Positions 1 through 7,460 of a stretch of DNA of 15,143 nucleotides are shown piece after piece. The stretch spans positions 1 through 15,143 of the forward strand of contig CAJMQV010000034.1 in NCBI GenBank assembly GCA_905215575.1, written 5' to 3'. The stretch is from an uncultured bacterium. GTDB taxonomy: Bacteria; Bacteroidota; Bacteroidia; Bacteroidales; Bacteroidaceae. The notes beneath the pieces are model-generated. The model had not been told where the DNA came from, searched no databases, and saw only the letters and a program-made list of their open reading frames with translations. Every line of letters starts with the position of its first letter. Position 1 is the first letter of the stretch. The translations under genes and the position numbers were made by a program.

Positions 1-2
1 AC

Positions 3-1118
3 TACCGCCCGCTGCAAGACAGCCCGAACAGCATTGTGGCCAACGGCATGGCCAACACCTCGACCAAAAAGCTCACCGAAAACGGAAATTATTCACTGAA
101 CGCCTCCTGGACCGTATGGGACGGCAAATCGAACACAAACACAATCAAGATACAGAAGTTAAACAAGAAGATGGCCGAGTTGGATACAGAGATCAGCAAA
201 AACAGCATTACGGAGCAAATCACACAGCTGTATATTCAGATCCTGTACTCCACCGAAGCCAAAAAAGTGAATGAAAGCATTCTGGAAACAGCCAAAAAGC
301 AGGTGGAACGCGGAAAGGAAATGATGCAGAACGGACTGCTTTCCGAAACGGAACTGAAACAACTCGAAGCACAATGGAGCAGTGCCCAGTATGACGTGGT
401 CAACGCGCAGACTCAGATTGACGATTACAACCTGCAACTGAAACAGCTGTTGGAATTGGATCCGAGTACGGATTTTCAGATTGCCGATCTGGAAATCACC
501 GACGAGCAGGCATTACAGCTGGTACCTTCCAGCAGCGAGGTTTACAGTCAGGCCCTGCTGCTGCGTCCGGAAATCCAAAGCAAGCAGACCGCTATCGAGG
601 CAGCCAAGTTGAGTGTTGATGTAGCTAAAGCCGGATATCAGCCTAGCCTGTCGCTTAATGCTTCCATCAGTGACAGTCATTACAGCACCGGAGCCCAGGT
701 GGCCAGCCAGCTGAAAGAGAATCTGAACGGAACCATCGGACTGACACTCTCCGTACCGATCTTCGACAACCGCAAGAACAAAAGCGCTGTGGAACGTGCC
801 AAACTGGATCAGGTAACCAAATCTCTGGAACTGACCGAAGAGCAGAAGAATCTGTATAACACCATCGAGAACTACAATCTCCAGGCACGCAACAATCAGG
901 AAAAGTTCAAGGCTTCGATCACCAAGACCGAAAGTATGGAAAGCAGCTACAGACTGCTGAATGAACAGTTTGAAAACGGACTGAAAAACGTGGTGGAACT
1001 GCTCACCGGAAAAGATGACCTGCTCCAGGCACAACAGGAAAAGCTGCAAAGCAAATACACCACCCTGCTGAATATCCAGCTCCTGAAATTCTATCAGGGC
1101 AACAGCATGACTTTATAA
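3..1118 (+). CDS. TolC-like outer membrane efflux protein (5' partial)
   Basis: Outer-membrane channel of a tripartite efflux system: a trimeric beta-barrel with a long periplasmic helical tunnel that receives substrate from the adaptor and ABC transporter encoded next. The reading frame is open to the left edge, so the first in-frame GTG (36) is not a real start; 371 codons plus the stop are visible, and perhaps 70-100 N-terminal residues including the signal peptide lie outside. The visible part has the alternation expected of the OEP family: long amphipathic, Gln/Glu/Lys-rich coiled-coil helices (for example around KKQVERGKEMMQNGLLSETE) separated by short beta strands rich in alternating polar and hydrophobic residues (SLNASISDSHYS; GTIGLTLSVPIFD). 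The NGLLSETEL and ENGLKNVVELL segments are typical of the two internal OEP repeats. It is followed after 33 bases by the adaptor gene, so it is the first visible member of the export operon. The family is confident; the substrate is unknown. Confidence 0.93.
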   Translation, partial: YRPLQDSPNSIVANGMANTSTKKLTENGNYSLNASWTVWDGKSNTNTIKIQKLNKKMAELDTEISKNSITEQITQLYIQILYSTEAKKVNESILETAKKQVERGKEMMQNGLLSETELKQLEAQWSSAQYDVVNAQTQIDDYNLQLKQLLELDPSTDFQIADLEITDEQALQLVPSSSEVYSQALLLRPEIQSKQTAIEAAKLSVDVAKAGYQPSLSLNASISDSHYSTGAQVASQLKENLNGTIGLTLSVPIFDNRKNKSAVERAKLDQVTKSLELTEEQKNLYNTIENYNLQARNNQEKFKASITKTESMESSYRLLNEQFENGLKNVVELLTGKDDLLQAQQEKLQSKYTTLLNIQLLKFYQGNSMTL

Positions 1119-1151
1119 AATCACTTCATCCTCTATTAAAAGAACAGAATC

Positions 1152-2324
1152 ATGAAAAAGAATAAGATCATCATGGCTTCGGCCATTGTAGTCATCGTCG
1201 CCGGAATATTCTTCTTCTGGCCTAAAGGCGACCTGGACTTGAAACAGGAATATGAAACCACCAAAGTGGAAAAGGATACGATAAAAAGCATCGTAACAGC
1301 CACCGGTAGCATCGAACCGGTAACCAGTGTGGATGTGGGTACACAGGTATCCGGTATCATCAGCAAAATCTATGTAGACTATAACAGTGTAGTAAAAAAA
1401 GGACAAGTCATTGCGGAACTCGACAAGACCAACCTGATCAGCGAACTCAACAGTGCGCAGGCCAACCTAACCAGTTCGAAGAGTGATTACAAATATCAAA
1501 AAGCCAACTACGAACGCTACAAGAATCTGTACGATAAAGGGTTGGTGAGCCGGAACGATTACGAAGTGGCACGCCTCAGTTTTCAAAAGGCAGCCGAGGA
1601 CGTAAAGACCAAAGAGGAAAACGTGAAGAAGGCACAGACCAATCTGGGTTATGCCATCATTACCTCGCCGATTGACGGTATCGTATTGGGCAAGGACGTG
1701 GAAGAAGGACAGACCGTGGCCTCCAGCTACAGCACTCCTACCCTGTTTACCATCGCTCAGGACCTGACCGACATGCAGGTAGTAGCCGACATTGACGAAG
1801 CCGACATAGGCAACATCAAGGAAGGACAAAAGGTCAGTTTCACCGTAGATGCCTTCCCGGATGACACTTTCAGCGGAGTGGTCACTCAGGTACGTCAGGA
1901 AGCCGTAACCGAAAGCAACGTGGTCACTTACGAAGTGGTGATCTCGGCACCGAACAAAGACCTGAAACTGAAACCGGGACTCACCGCCAATGTGAGCATC
2001 ATCACCATAGAGCGTCCGGATGTAGTCAGTGTGAAATCCAAGGCTTTGCGCTTTACGCCTTCTGCCACTACTCTGAAGGATGTAAAAATCGAAGACTGCA
2101 AGGGACCTAACAAACTTTGGGTAAAGAACGGTAACGTACTGAAGGCTTATCCGGTAAGAATCGGTGTATCCGACGGAACCCGCACGGAGATTCTGAGCGG
2201 AGTACCTGAGAACACAGAGGTAATCATGAGTGTAAAAGAGCTTCAGGAAGGTATGGAAGAAGGACCGCAACAGGCAGAAAGCAGCCCATTCATGCCGCAT
2301 CCGGGAGACAAGAAAAAGAAATAA
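1152..2324 (+). CDS. HlyD/MacA-family periplasmic adaptor of ABC efflux pump
   Basis: Membrane-fusion protein of 390 residues linking an inner-membrane MacB-type transporter to a TolC-like channel. Residues about 5-23 form one N-terminal membrane anchor (KNKIIMASAIVVIVAGIFFF). Residues about 55-92 are the first half of the lipoyl-like barrel (VDVGTQVSGIISKIYVDYN, then VVKKGQVIAELD). Residues about 95-165 form the helical hairpin rich in Lys/Glu/Ala. The second lipoyl half follows (AIITSPIDGIVLGKDVEEGQTV, about 168-190), then a beta-barrel domain (VVADIDEADIGNIKEGQKV and onward) and a membrane-proximal domain. Length and order match MacA. The C terminus ends in a short basic run (GDKKKK). The ATG at 1152 gives the anchor directly at the N terminus. 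It lies 33 bases after the channel gene and 14 before the ATPase gene. Assignment to the MacA branch rests on the neighbouring MacB-type ATPase and permease. Confidence 0.94.
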   Translation: MKKNKIIMASAIVVIVAGIFFFWPKGDLDLKQEYETTKVEKDTIKSIVTATGSIEPVTSVDVGTQVSGIISKIYVDYNSVVKKGQVIAELDKTNLISELNSAQANLTSSKSDYKYQKANYERYKNLYDKGLVSRNDYEVARLSFQKAAEDVKTKEENVKKAQTNLGYAIITSPIDGIVLGKDVEEGQTVASSYSTPTLFTIAQDLTDMQVVADIDEADIGNIKEGQKVSFTVDAFPDDTFSGVVTQVRQEAVTESNVVTYEVVISAPNKDLKLKPGLTANVSIITIERPDVVSVKSKALRFTPSATTLKDVKIEDCKGPNKLWVKNGNVLKAYPVRIGVSDGTRTEILSGVPENTEVIMSVKELQEGMEEGPQQAESSPFMPHPGDKKKK

Positions 2325-2338
2325 AATCAGAATGGATT

Positions 2339-3097
2339 ATGGAAGAAGACAAAAGAAAAGTAGTCATTGAACTACAGGATGTAAAACGCAACTTTCTGGT
2401 TGGTGACGAAATTGTTCACGCCCTGCGCGGAGTGTCTTTCAAAATCTATGAAGGAGAATTTGTCACCATCATGGGTACTTCCGGCTCCGGTAAGTCTACC
2501 TTGCTGAACCAGTTGGGATGTCTCGATACGCCGACCAGCGGAGAATATATTCTGGACGGCTCTCCGGTGAAGAACATGAGCCGCACCCAGCGCGCCATTC
2601 TGCGCAACCGCAAAATCGGATTCGTATTCCAGAACTACAATCTGCTGGCCAAGACTACGGCTATCGAGAATGTGGAATTGCCGTTGATGTATAATGCATC
2701 CGTATCGTCCAAGGAACGTCAGGAAAGAGCCATCAAAGCTCTTGAAATGGTAGGTCTGGGCGACCGGCTCTATCACAAGTCAAACCAGATGTCGGGTGGA
2801 CAGATGCAGCGTGTAGCCATCGCCCGTGCTCTGGTAAACAATCCGGCAGTGATTCTGGCCGATGAGGCTACAGGTAACCTGGACACCCGCACGTCATTTG
2901 AGATTCTGGTGCTGTTCCAACAACTGCACCGCGAGGGAAGAACCATCATATTTGTAACGCACAATCCTGAAATCGCACAATACAGCAGCCGCAACATCGT
3001 GCTTCGCGACGGCAAAATCCGGGAAGATGTGATCAATCCGAACATCCTTTCCGCCGCCGAAGCACTGGCCAAGCTACCTAAGCCTCAGGATGACTAA
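2339..3097 (+). CDS. MacB-type ABC transporter ATP-binding protein
   Basis: Cytoplasmic nucleotide-binding subunit (252 residues) powering the exporter. All hallmark motifs are present: Walker A GTSGSGKST at 46-54, Q-loop glutamine in FVFQN at 98, signature MSGGQ at 151-155, Walker B VILADEATGNLD at 171-182 with catalytic Glu176, and H-loop His208 in FVTHN. The ATGNLD extension of Walker B and the overall length are typical of the MacB/LolD/FtsE group. The signature begins with Met rather than the more usual Leu, which should be tolerated. Unlike E. coli MacB, where ATPase and permease are one polypeptide, here they are separate genes. The ATG at 2339 is chosen because an out-of-frame ATG seven bases upstream (2332) leads nowhere. 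It lies 14 bases after the adaptor stop and 12 before the permease start. Confidence 0.96.
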   Translation: MEEDKRKVVIELQDVKRNFLVGDEIVHALRGVSFKIYEGEFVTIMGTSGSGKSTLLNQLGCLDTPTSGEYILDGSPVKNMSRTQRAILRNRKIGFVFQNYNLLAKTTAIENVELPLMYNASVSSKERQERAIKALEMVGLGDRLYHKSNQMSGGQMQRVAIARALVNNPAVILADEATGNLDTRTSFEILVLFQQLHREGRTIIFVTHNPEIAQYSSRNIVLRDGKIREDVINPNILSAAEALAKLPKPQDD

Positions 3098-3109
3098 TTG
3101 AATAGCAGT

Positions 3110-4348
3110 ATGAATACAATCAATCTTTTCAAAATAGCACTGAAAGCCATTGCGGCCAACAAGCTGCGCTCGTTCCTTACGGCACTGGGTATCATCATCG
3201 GTGTGGCTTCGGTTATCACAATGCTTGCCATCGGACAAGGTTCCAAGAAGAGCATACAAACGCAAATTGCCGAGATGGGTTCCAATATGATTATGATACA
3301 TCCGGGAGCAGATATGCGGGGAGGCGTGCGTCAGGACCCGAGCGAAATGCAGACGCTGAAGATCAGCGACTTTGAAGCGTTGCGCGATGAGGCCCGTTTC
3401 ATCACCGCCATCAGCCCTTCCGTAAACAGCAGCGGACAGTTCGTATCGGGAAACAACAACACCCCGTCTACCGTCTATGGTATCAATCAGGATTATCTGG
3501 AAATCCGACAGCTGGAAGTGGAGGACGGAGAGATGTTTACCGATCAGGACATCAAAACGGCAGCCAAAGTGTGTCTGCTGGGTAAAACGGTAGTGGACAA
3601 CCTCTTCCCCGACGGCAGTGACCCGATTGGTAAGGTGGTCCGTTTCAACTCCATCCCTTTCCGTGTGATCGGTGTTCTCAAGTCAAAAGGTTACAACTCC
3701 ATGGGACAGGACCAGGACGATGTGGTGCTGGCTCCTTACACCACCGTCATGAAACGTATTCTGGCCGTGACTTATCTTCAGGGCATCAACTGCTCGGCTG
3801 TGACCGAAGAAGCTACTGATGCGGCTATAGAAGATATCACCTCCATCCTGCGCCGCACGCACAAGCTGAAAGATGCAACGGAAACGACCGAGGCCGAGGA
3901 GGACGACTTCACGATACGAAGTCAGGAAGAAATGGCCTCCATGATGAATTCCACCATGAATCTGCTTACCATCCTGCTGGGTAGCGTGGCCGGTATCTCG
4001 CTGATTGTCGGCGGTATCGGTATCATGAACATCATGTACGTATCAGTGACCGAACGCACCAAGGAAATCGGTTTGCGTATGTCTGTAGGAGCCCGCGGCA
4101 TTGACATTCTGAGCCAATTCCTCATCGAAGCAGCCCTATTGAGCATATCGGGAGGTATTTTAGGAATCGTTTTTGGCATCGGAGCCTCATTTTTAATAAA
4201 AATACTGGCCAACATGCCTATTTATATCCAACCTTGGAGTATCTTTGTAAGTTTTGGTGTGTGTACCTTCATCGGAGTGTTCTTCGGATGGTACCCCGCA
4301 CAGAAAGCAGCAAGAATGAACCCGATAGAAGCTATCCGATATGAATAA
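3110..4348 (+). CDS. MacB-type ABC transporter permease
   Basis: Inner-membrane permease of 412 residues with the MacB/FtsX layout. An N-terminal cytoplasmic stretch (LFKIALKAIAANKLRSFLT) leads into TM1 (ALGIIIGVASVITMLAIGQG). A large periplasmic domain of about 230 residues follows (MacB_PCD type), then three C-terminal TM helices: one around LLTILLGSVAGISLIVGGIG, one around AALLSISGGILGIVFGIGAS, and one around FVSFGVCTFIGVFFGWYPA. The segment between the first two of these carries the family-typical TERTKEIGLRMSVGAR, and the protein ends in the typical AARMNPIEAIRYE. An upstream in-frame TTG at 3098 would add four residues, but the ATG at 3110 matches the usual N terminus and leaves a 12-base gap for ribosome loading. 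The last 8 bases overlap the histidine kinase gene, suggesting translational coupling. MacB-type proteins act as mechanotransmitters, driving periplasmic substrate through the TolC channel; the substrate here is unknown. Confidence 0.95.
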   Translation: MNTINLFKIALKAIAANKLRSFLTALGIIIGVASVITMLAIGQGSKKSIQTQIAEMGSNMIMIHPGADMRGGVRQDPSEMQTLKISDFEALRDEARFITAISPSVNSSGQFVSGNNNTPSTVYGINQDYLEIRQLEVEDGEMFTDQDIKTAAKVCLLGKTVVDNLFPDGSDPIGKVVRFNSIPFRVIGVLKSKGYNSMGQDQDDVVLAPYTTVMKRILAVTYLQGINCSAVTEEATDAAIEDITSILRRTHKLKDATETTEAEEDDFTIRSQEEMASMMNSTMNLLTILLGSVAGISLIVGGIGIMNIMYVSVTERTKEIGLRMSVGARGIDILSQFLIEAALLSISGGILGIVFGIGASFLIKILANMPIYIQPWSIFVSFGVCTFIGVFFGWYPAQKAARMNPIEAIRYE

Positions 4349-5420
4349 ACTGAAGATATTCTTTTCACAAGGTAAAATTCCGAGAGAATGGGTTATCCAC
4401 CTGTTCTCTTGGGCTTTTCTGTTCGTATTCCCCTTCATGCTCATGAACCGGGGCAGCGAAGATCTCGGTTCACGAGAATGGATCAAAATGATGGGCGCTC
4501 CGCTCACCCTGAGTATCGTGTTCTACGGAAACTATCTGTTCTGGGTTCCGAAATACCTGTTGGCACACCGGAAGAAAGAGTTCATTCTGGCCAATCTAGG
4601 CACTTTCGTTGTCGCCTTCCTGTTCACCCGCTTCTGGTTTACCCTGATGGATACGCTCTATCCCATCCGACCGCATCACATGCACCGGGTATTGGAGTGG
4701 AGCGATAAGGTGTTATTCTGCATCCGCGAACTGGTTCACTATATATTTGCCACCGCTCTGGCAGCCATCACCCGTATGAGCCAGCAATGGCAACACGCCG
4801 AAATGGCCCGACAGGATGCCGAACTCAAACGCGCCGAAGCGGAATTGCAGAACCTGCGTAGCCAGATCAATCCGCATTTCCTGCTCAACACGCTGAACAA
4901 TATCTATGCGCTGATTGCCTTCAATCAGGAGAAAGCGCAAAATGCGGTGCTGGATCTGAGCAAACTCCTGCGCCATGTGCTTTACGACAACGAACAGCAG
5001 TTCGTGAGTCTGAAAAAGGAATGCGATTTTCTGAACAATTACATTTCACTGATGCGCATCCGTCTCAGCAAGGAAGTCGATGTGCAATTCCACATTGATC
5101 TGTTCCAGAACCAGGATCTGCCTATCGCCCCGCTGATATTCATCTCACTGATTGAGAACGCATTCAAGCACGGAATCAGTCCGATGGAAAAAAGCTTTAT
5201 CCACATTTCCCTGCGTACCGACGAACGGCACACCATCTACTTCCGTACGGAAAACTCCAACTTCCCGAAGAAAAAGAACGATGTGAGCGGCAGCGGTATC
5301 GGACTGGAACAGGTGAAACGCAGACTGCTTCTGATGTATCCGAACCACCACGAGTGGAAGCAATACACAGATGCGGCAAACAATACTTATATCTCTGAAC
5401 TCACTATTTATACGGAATAA
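4341..5420 (+). CDS. LytS/YehU-type sensor histidine kinase (His_kinase family)
   Basis: Membrane histidine kinase of 359 residues. Four hydrophobic segments are visible in the first 145 residues (about 17-36, 52-70, 82-103 and 125-144), with no recognisable extracellular sensor domain. A short coiled-coil (MARQDAELKRAEAELQNLRS, about 155-174) leads to the His_kinase box SQINPHFLLNTLNNI, with His179 the likely phosphorylated residue. The ATPase domain has the N-box LIENAFKHG (270-278) and the G-box GSGIGLEQV (317-325). Its ATG lies inside the end of the permease gene (ATGAATAA, 4341-4348), so the kinase should be translated together with the pump. It is followed 5 bases later by its LytTR partner. 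The compact membrane domain and pump linkage suggest, by analogy with antibiotic-sensing BceS/LiaS-like kinases, that it reads pump or membrane state; that part is inference. Confidence 0.95.
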   Translation: MNKLKIFFSQGKIPREWVIHLFSWAFLFVFPFMLMNRGSEDLGSREWIKMMGAPLTLSIVFYGNYLFWVPKYLLAHRKKEFILANLGTFVVAFLFTRFWFTLMDTLYPIRPHHMHRVLEWSDKVLFCIRELVHYIFATALAAITRMSQQWQHAEMARQDAELKRAEAELQNLRSQINPHFLLNTLNNIYALIAFNQEKAQNAVLDLSKLLRHVLYDNEQQFVSLKKECDFLNNYISLMRIRLSKEVDVQFHIDLFQNQDLPIAPLIFISLIENAFKHGISPMEKSFIHISLRTDERHTIYFRTENSNFPKKKNDVSGSGIGLEQVKRRLLLMYPNHHEWKQYTDAANNTYISELTIYTE

Positions 5421-5425
5421 GACTT

Positions 5426-6142
5426 ATGGAACTTCATTGTGTAATCATCGACGACGAACCGTTGGCTCTGGACCTGTTGGAATCCTATATCCAGAAAACT
5501 CCCTTTCTGATTCTGGAAGGAAAATACAGCAGTGCCGTGGAAGCACTGTCGAAGGTAGACTGGAACCAAATAGACATCATTTTCCTGGACATACAGATGC
5601 CGGACCTCAACGGACTTGAATTTTCAAGAATGCTCCCGAACCGTGTGCGCATTATCTTTACCACAGCCTTTCAGCAGTATGCCCTGGACGGATTCCGGGC
5701 CAACGCCTTGGACTATCTGCTCAAGCCATTCAGCTATACCGACTTTATGGAAGCTGTCAAAAAAGCGTTGGAATGGTTTCAGATGAAGAACTCCGGCCCG
5801 GAAAAGGAAGCTGCCGACAATGACTTCATCTATGTGAAATCGGATTATAAGCTGATACAGATTGCCCTGAAAGACATTCTGTATATTGAAGGTCTGAAGG
5901 ACTATTTGAAAATCTATCTGGAAAACGAGGCCCGCCCGATTATAACCTTAGCCAGCATGAAATCGATGGAAGAGCGGCTTCCGTCTCCCCGTTTCATGCG
6001 TGTGCACCGCTCGTATATCGTGCAGACCGTAAAAGTAAAGACTCTGGAACGGGGAGTCATCGTCTTTGGCAAAACCCGCATTCCGGTTTCAGAAAGCTAT
6101 AAAGGCGCTTTGATGAACTTTCTTAACGAGCATACTGTGTAA
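5426..6142 (+). CDS. LytTR-family response regulator
   Basis: Two-domain transcription factor of 238 residues, partner of the preceding kinase. The receiver domain (1 to about 118) has the acidic pair Asp9/Asp10 in IIDDEP, phosphoacceptor Asp55 in IIFLDIQMP, Thr79/Thr80 in IIFTTAF and Lys100 in DYLLKPF. A short linker leads to a LytTR DNA-binding domain (about 134-235) with the typical DFIYVKSDYKL opening, DILYIEGLKDYLKIYL in the middle, and RFMRVHRSYIV near the end. LytTR proteins bind direct-repeat sites, usually upstream of their own operon; that promoter would lie left of this window, so no target could be checked. No clear terminator follows the stop codon before the next gene's promoter at 6201, so some read-through into the DUF4468-type gene is possible. 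Confidence 0.96.
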   Translation: MELHCVIIDDEPLALDLLESYIQKTPFLILEGKYSSAVEALSKVDWNQIDIIFLDIQMPDLNGLEFSRMLPNRVRIIFTTAFQQYALDGFRANALDYLLKPFSYTDFMEAVKKALEWFQMKNSGPEKEAADNDFIYVKSDYKLIQIALKDILYIEGLKDYLKIYLENEARPIITLASMKSMEERLPSPRFMRVHRSYIVQTVKVKTLERGVIVFGKTRIPVSESYKGALMNFLNEHTV

Positions 6143-6200
6143 AAGTAGTTAATTTGCATAAAACATTAAGGACACATATAAATTATTTTACCCTTTTGTT

Positions 6201-6208
6201 TAAATTTG
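6201..6208 (+). promoter_or_regulatory. Bacteroidetes -7 box for the DUF4468-type gene
   Basis: TAAATTTG matches the Bacteroidetes primary sigma-factor -7 consensus TAnnTTTG. The expected start of transcription is a few bases beyond it, giving a leader of about 20 bases before the ATG at 6232. I see no good TTTG -33 element at the expected spacing, which is common in this phylum. Confidence 0.6.
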
Positions 6209-6231
6209 CAGTGAAACTAAAAAAACCGAAT

Positions 6232-6849
6232 ATGAAACAGTTATTATTGACCTTATTACTGTGCCTGCCACTGTTTGCTTTTGCCAACAACGATGACTCG
6301 AAATATCTGGCCGGCGCTGTGCCTGAAGTAAACGGACAGATTGTATTCCAACAGACATTCGCCGTGAAAGGCAAAAGCAAAAGCGAGATTTATCAGGTGA
6401 TGAGTGACTTCGTCAAAAAAATGACCAAAGAAGAAAACCAGCTGTCACGCACCCGTATTACAGAAGAAGACCCTGCCAACGGTATCATTATCGCCCGTTT
6501 TGAGGAATGGCTTGTTTTCAAGAAAAAGATTCTGTATCTGGACCGTACCCGTTTCAACTACCTGTTGAACGTGACCTGCTCCGACGGTAAGTGCAAGATG
6601 GTCATCACACAGATCAGCTACTACTATCGCGAGGACATGGACGGACAAAATGGTGAAACCTACAAGGCCGAAGAATGGATCAGCGACAAGGAGGCCATCA
6701 ACAAGGCCGGAACCAAGCTTTATCCTATTTCCGGAAAGTTCCGCAGAAAAACAGTTGACCGTGTGGAAAGCATCTTCACACAAGCCCGTGCAGAATTTGA
6801 AAAGGAGATTCAGAAGAAAAACCAGGCAACTGAATTGATCAGCGAATAA
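6232..6849 (+). CDS. secreted DUF4468-type hypothetical protein
   Basis: Predicted exported protein of 205 residues with no known function. The frame extends upstream to a TTG at 6154, but the promoter box at 6201 and a clean signal peptide place the start at the ATG at 6232: MKQ, a hydrophobic core (LLLTLLLCLPLFAF), then likely cleavage at AFA/N near residue 18. The mature part resembles the Bacteroidales DUF4468 (TBP-like fold) family: a segment of the form FQQTFAVKGKSKSEIYQVMS, a central NGIIIARFEEWLVFKK strand pair, and the YLLNVTCSDGKCKMVITQI strand region containing two cysteines that could form a disulfide. The C-terminal 35 residues are a charged helix (KTVDRVESIFTQARAEFEKE). It looks monocistronic, with its own promoter and terminator, next to the efflux/LytTR operon. 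Membership is from recognition of the pattern, not a search; a functional link to the pump is not established. Confidence 0.82.
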   Translation: MKQLLLTLLLCLPLFAFANNDDSKYLAGAVPEVNGQIVFQQTFAVKGKSKSEIYQVMSDFVKKMTKEENQLSRTRITEEDPANGIIIARFEEWLVFKKKILYLDRTRFNYLLNVTCSDGKCKMVITQISYYYREDMDGQNGETYKAEEWISDKEAINKAGTKLYPISGKFRRKTVDRVESIFTQARAEFEKEIQKKNQATELISE

Positions 6850-6874
6850 AACAAATCCAAATTCTCTCATAAAA

Positions 6875-6912
6875 CAACAGGCAGGAAAAATCAGGCTTTT
6901 TCCTGCCTGTTG
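6875..6912 (+). terminator. intrinsic terminator after the DUF4468-type gene
   Basis: A perfect 16-base-pair stem (6875-6890 with 6897-6912; arm CAACAGGCAGGAAAAA) closes a 6-base loop, 25 bases after the stop codon. The ascending arm ends in five A and the descending arm starts with five T; only a short T-run (GCCGTTTTC) follows, so the U-tract is weak, but stem strength and position support termination. Confidence 0.75.
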
Positions 6913-7117
6913 CCGTTTTCGCACAAATCCGATTATTTTGAGCAAACAAAATGCTCTTGTAACGGCGAAATAGTTGCAATTAAAACCATATGAGTCATTT
7001 TCTATTATCCATTATAAATCAATGGATTGAGTGTTTTTAAATCCATAATATTATTAATTTTTAAATTAATATATATTTAAAATAGCCAAAATCGGACATT
7101 ATTGGAGAATATGAGAG
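6913..7117. other. AT-rich intergenic region upstream of the ferredoxin oxidoreductase operon
   Basis: No gene was found here. The segment is far more AT-rich than its surroundings, especially from about 7000 to 7085. It contains an 18-base palindrome (ATTAATTT-TT-AAATTAAT, 7053-7070) and the ATCCAT motif cluster listed separately. AT-rich upstream DNA of this kind could act as an UP-like element or a regulator-binding region for the operon starting at 7151, but low-complexity AT sequence produces such palindromes by chance. Confidence 0.5.
7007..7046. repeat. alternating ATCCATT / AATGGATT inverted motifs
   Basis: ATCCATT (7007-7013) is inverted as AATGGAT (7021-7027) across a 7-base spacer, and the same central copy pairs with AATCCAT (7040-7046). 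As DNA this is three half-sites in alternating orientation, about 70-110 bases upstream of the predicted -7 box at 7118. That spacing would suit an activator or repressor operator. As RNA the two hairpins would be mutually exclusive, but the region is upstream of the predicted transcript. Chance is a serious alternative. Confidence 0.3.
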
Positions 7118-7125
7118 TATCTTTG
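7118..7125 (+). promoter_or_regulatory. Bacteroidetes -7 box for the 2-oxoacid:ferredoxin oxidoreductase operon
   Basis: TATCTTTG matches TAnnTTTG exactly, 25 bases before the ATG at 7151, predicting a leader of about 20 bases. No clear TTTG -33 element is seen at the usual spacing; the AT-rich upstream stretch may compensate. Confidence 0.65.
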
Positions 7126-7150
7126 TAATAAGGTTTTAAAGTACTATTTT

Positions 7151-7426
7151 ATGGAAGAAATCACCGAATGCAAAAGACTATTGCACGACGGATATATCGA
7201 TGAGGTTATACAAAAGCTTCAGGAACTTCTTGTTCTTGGAAAGCATCCTGCTGATGAACTTTATTATCTGCTCGGCAATGCCTATCGCAAGCAGCAGAAC
7301 TGGCAGCAGGCCATCAACTGCTATTCGGAAGCAGTTTCTGTCAATCCGGAAAGTCCGGCACGCGAAGCCCGTACGATGATTCTGGATATCCTGAATTTTT
7401 ATCATAAAGATTTATACAACCCATAA
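7151..7426 (+). CDS. small tetratricopeptide-repeat protein
   Basis: Soluble protein of 91 residues, without signal peptide or membrane segment. One good TPR-like helix pair is visible at about 36-69 (ELYYLLGNAYRKQQNWQQAI, then NCYSEAVSVNP), with the G-A-Y and A-x-x-x-Y-x-x-A-x-x-x-x-P spacing of the repeat. A first helix pair (about 1-30) is probably a degenerate repeat, and a capping helix follows (EARTMILDILNFYHKD). It is the promoter-proximal gene of the ferredoxin oxidoreductase operon, 34 bases before the delta-subunit gene. TPR modules mediate protein-protein contacts, so a role in assembling or tethering the enzyme is a reasonable guess, not shown by the sequence. The ATG at 7151 agrees with the promoter position. 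Confidence 0.88.
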   Translation: MEEITECKRLLHDGYIDEVIQKLQELLVLGKHPADELYYLLGNAYRKQQNWQQAINCYSEAVSVNPESPAREARTMILDILNFYHKDLYNP

Positions 7427-7460
7427 CAAACAATAAACCAAACGACTAAAACAAATACCT

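Noticed and set aside
513..1049. Long minus-strand open frames opposite the efflux operon (for example 513-1049 and 1467-2300)
   Set aside because: They are antisense shadows of convincing family members, with no promoter or domain evidence.
3098..3109. TTG at 3098 as permease start
   Set aside because: The ATG at 3110 gives the expected MacB N terminus (MNTINLFKIALKAI) and normal spacing after the ATPase stop; the four extra residues are unsupported.
6154..6231. Upstream extension of the DUF4468-type protein to a TTG at 6154
   Set aside because: The extension would put 26 residues before a clean signal peptide and would start upstream of the promoter box at 6201-6208.
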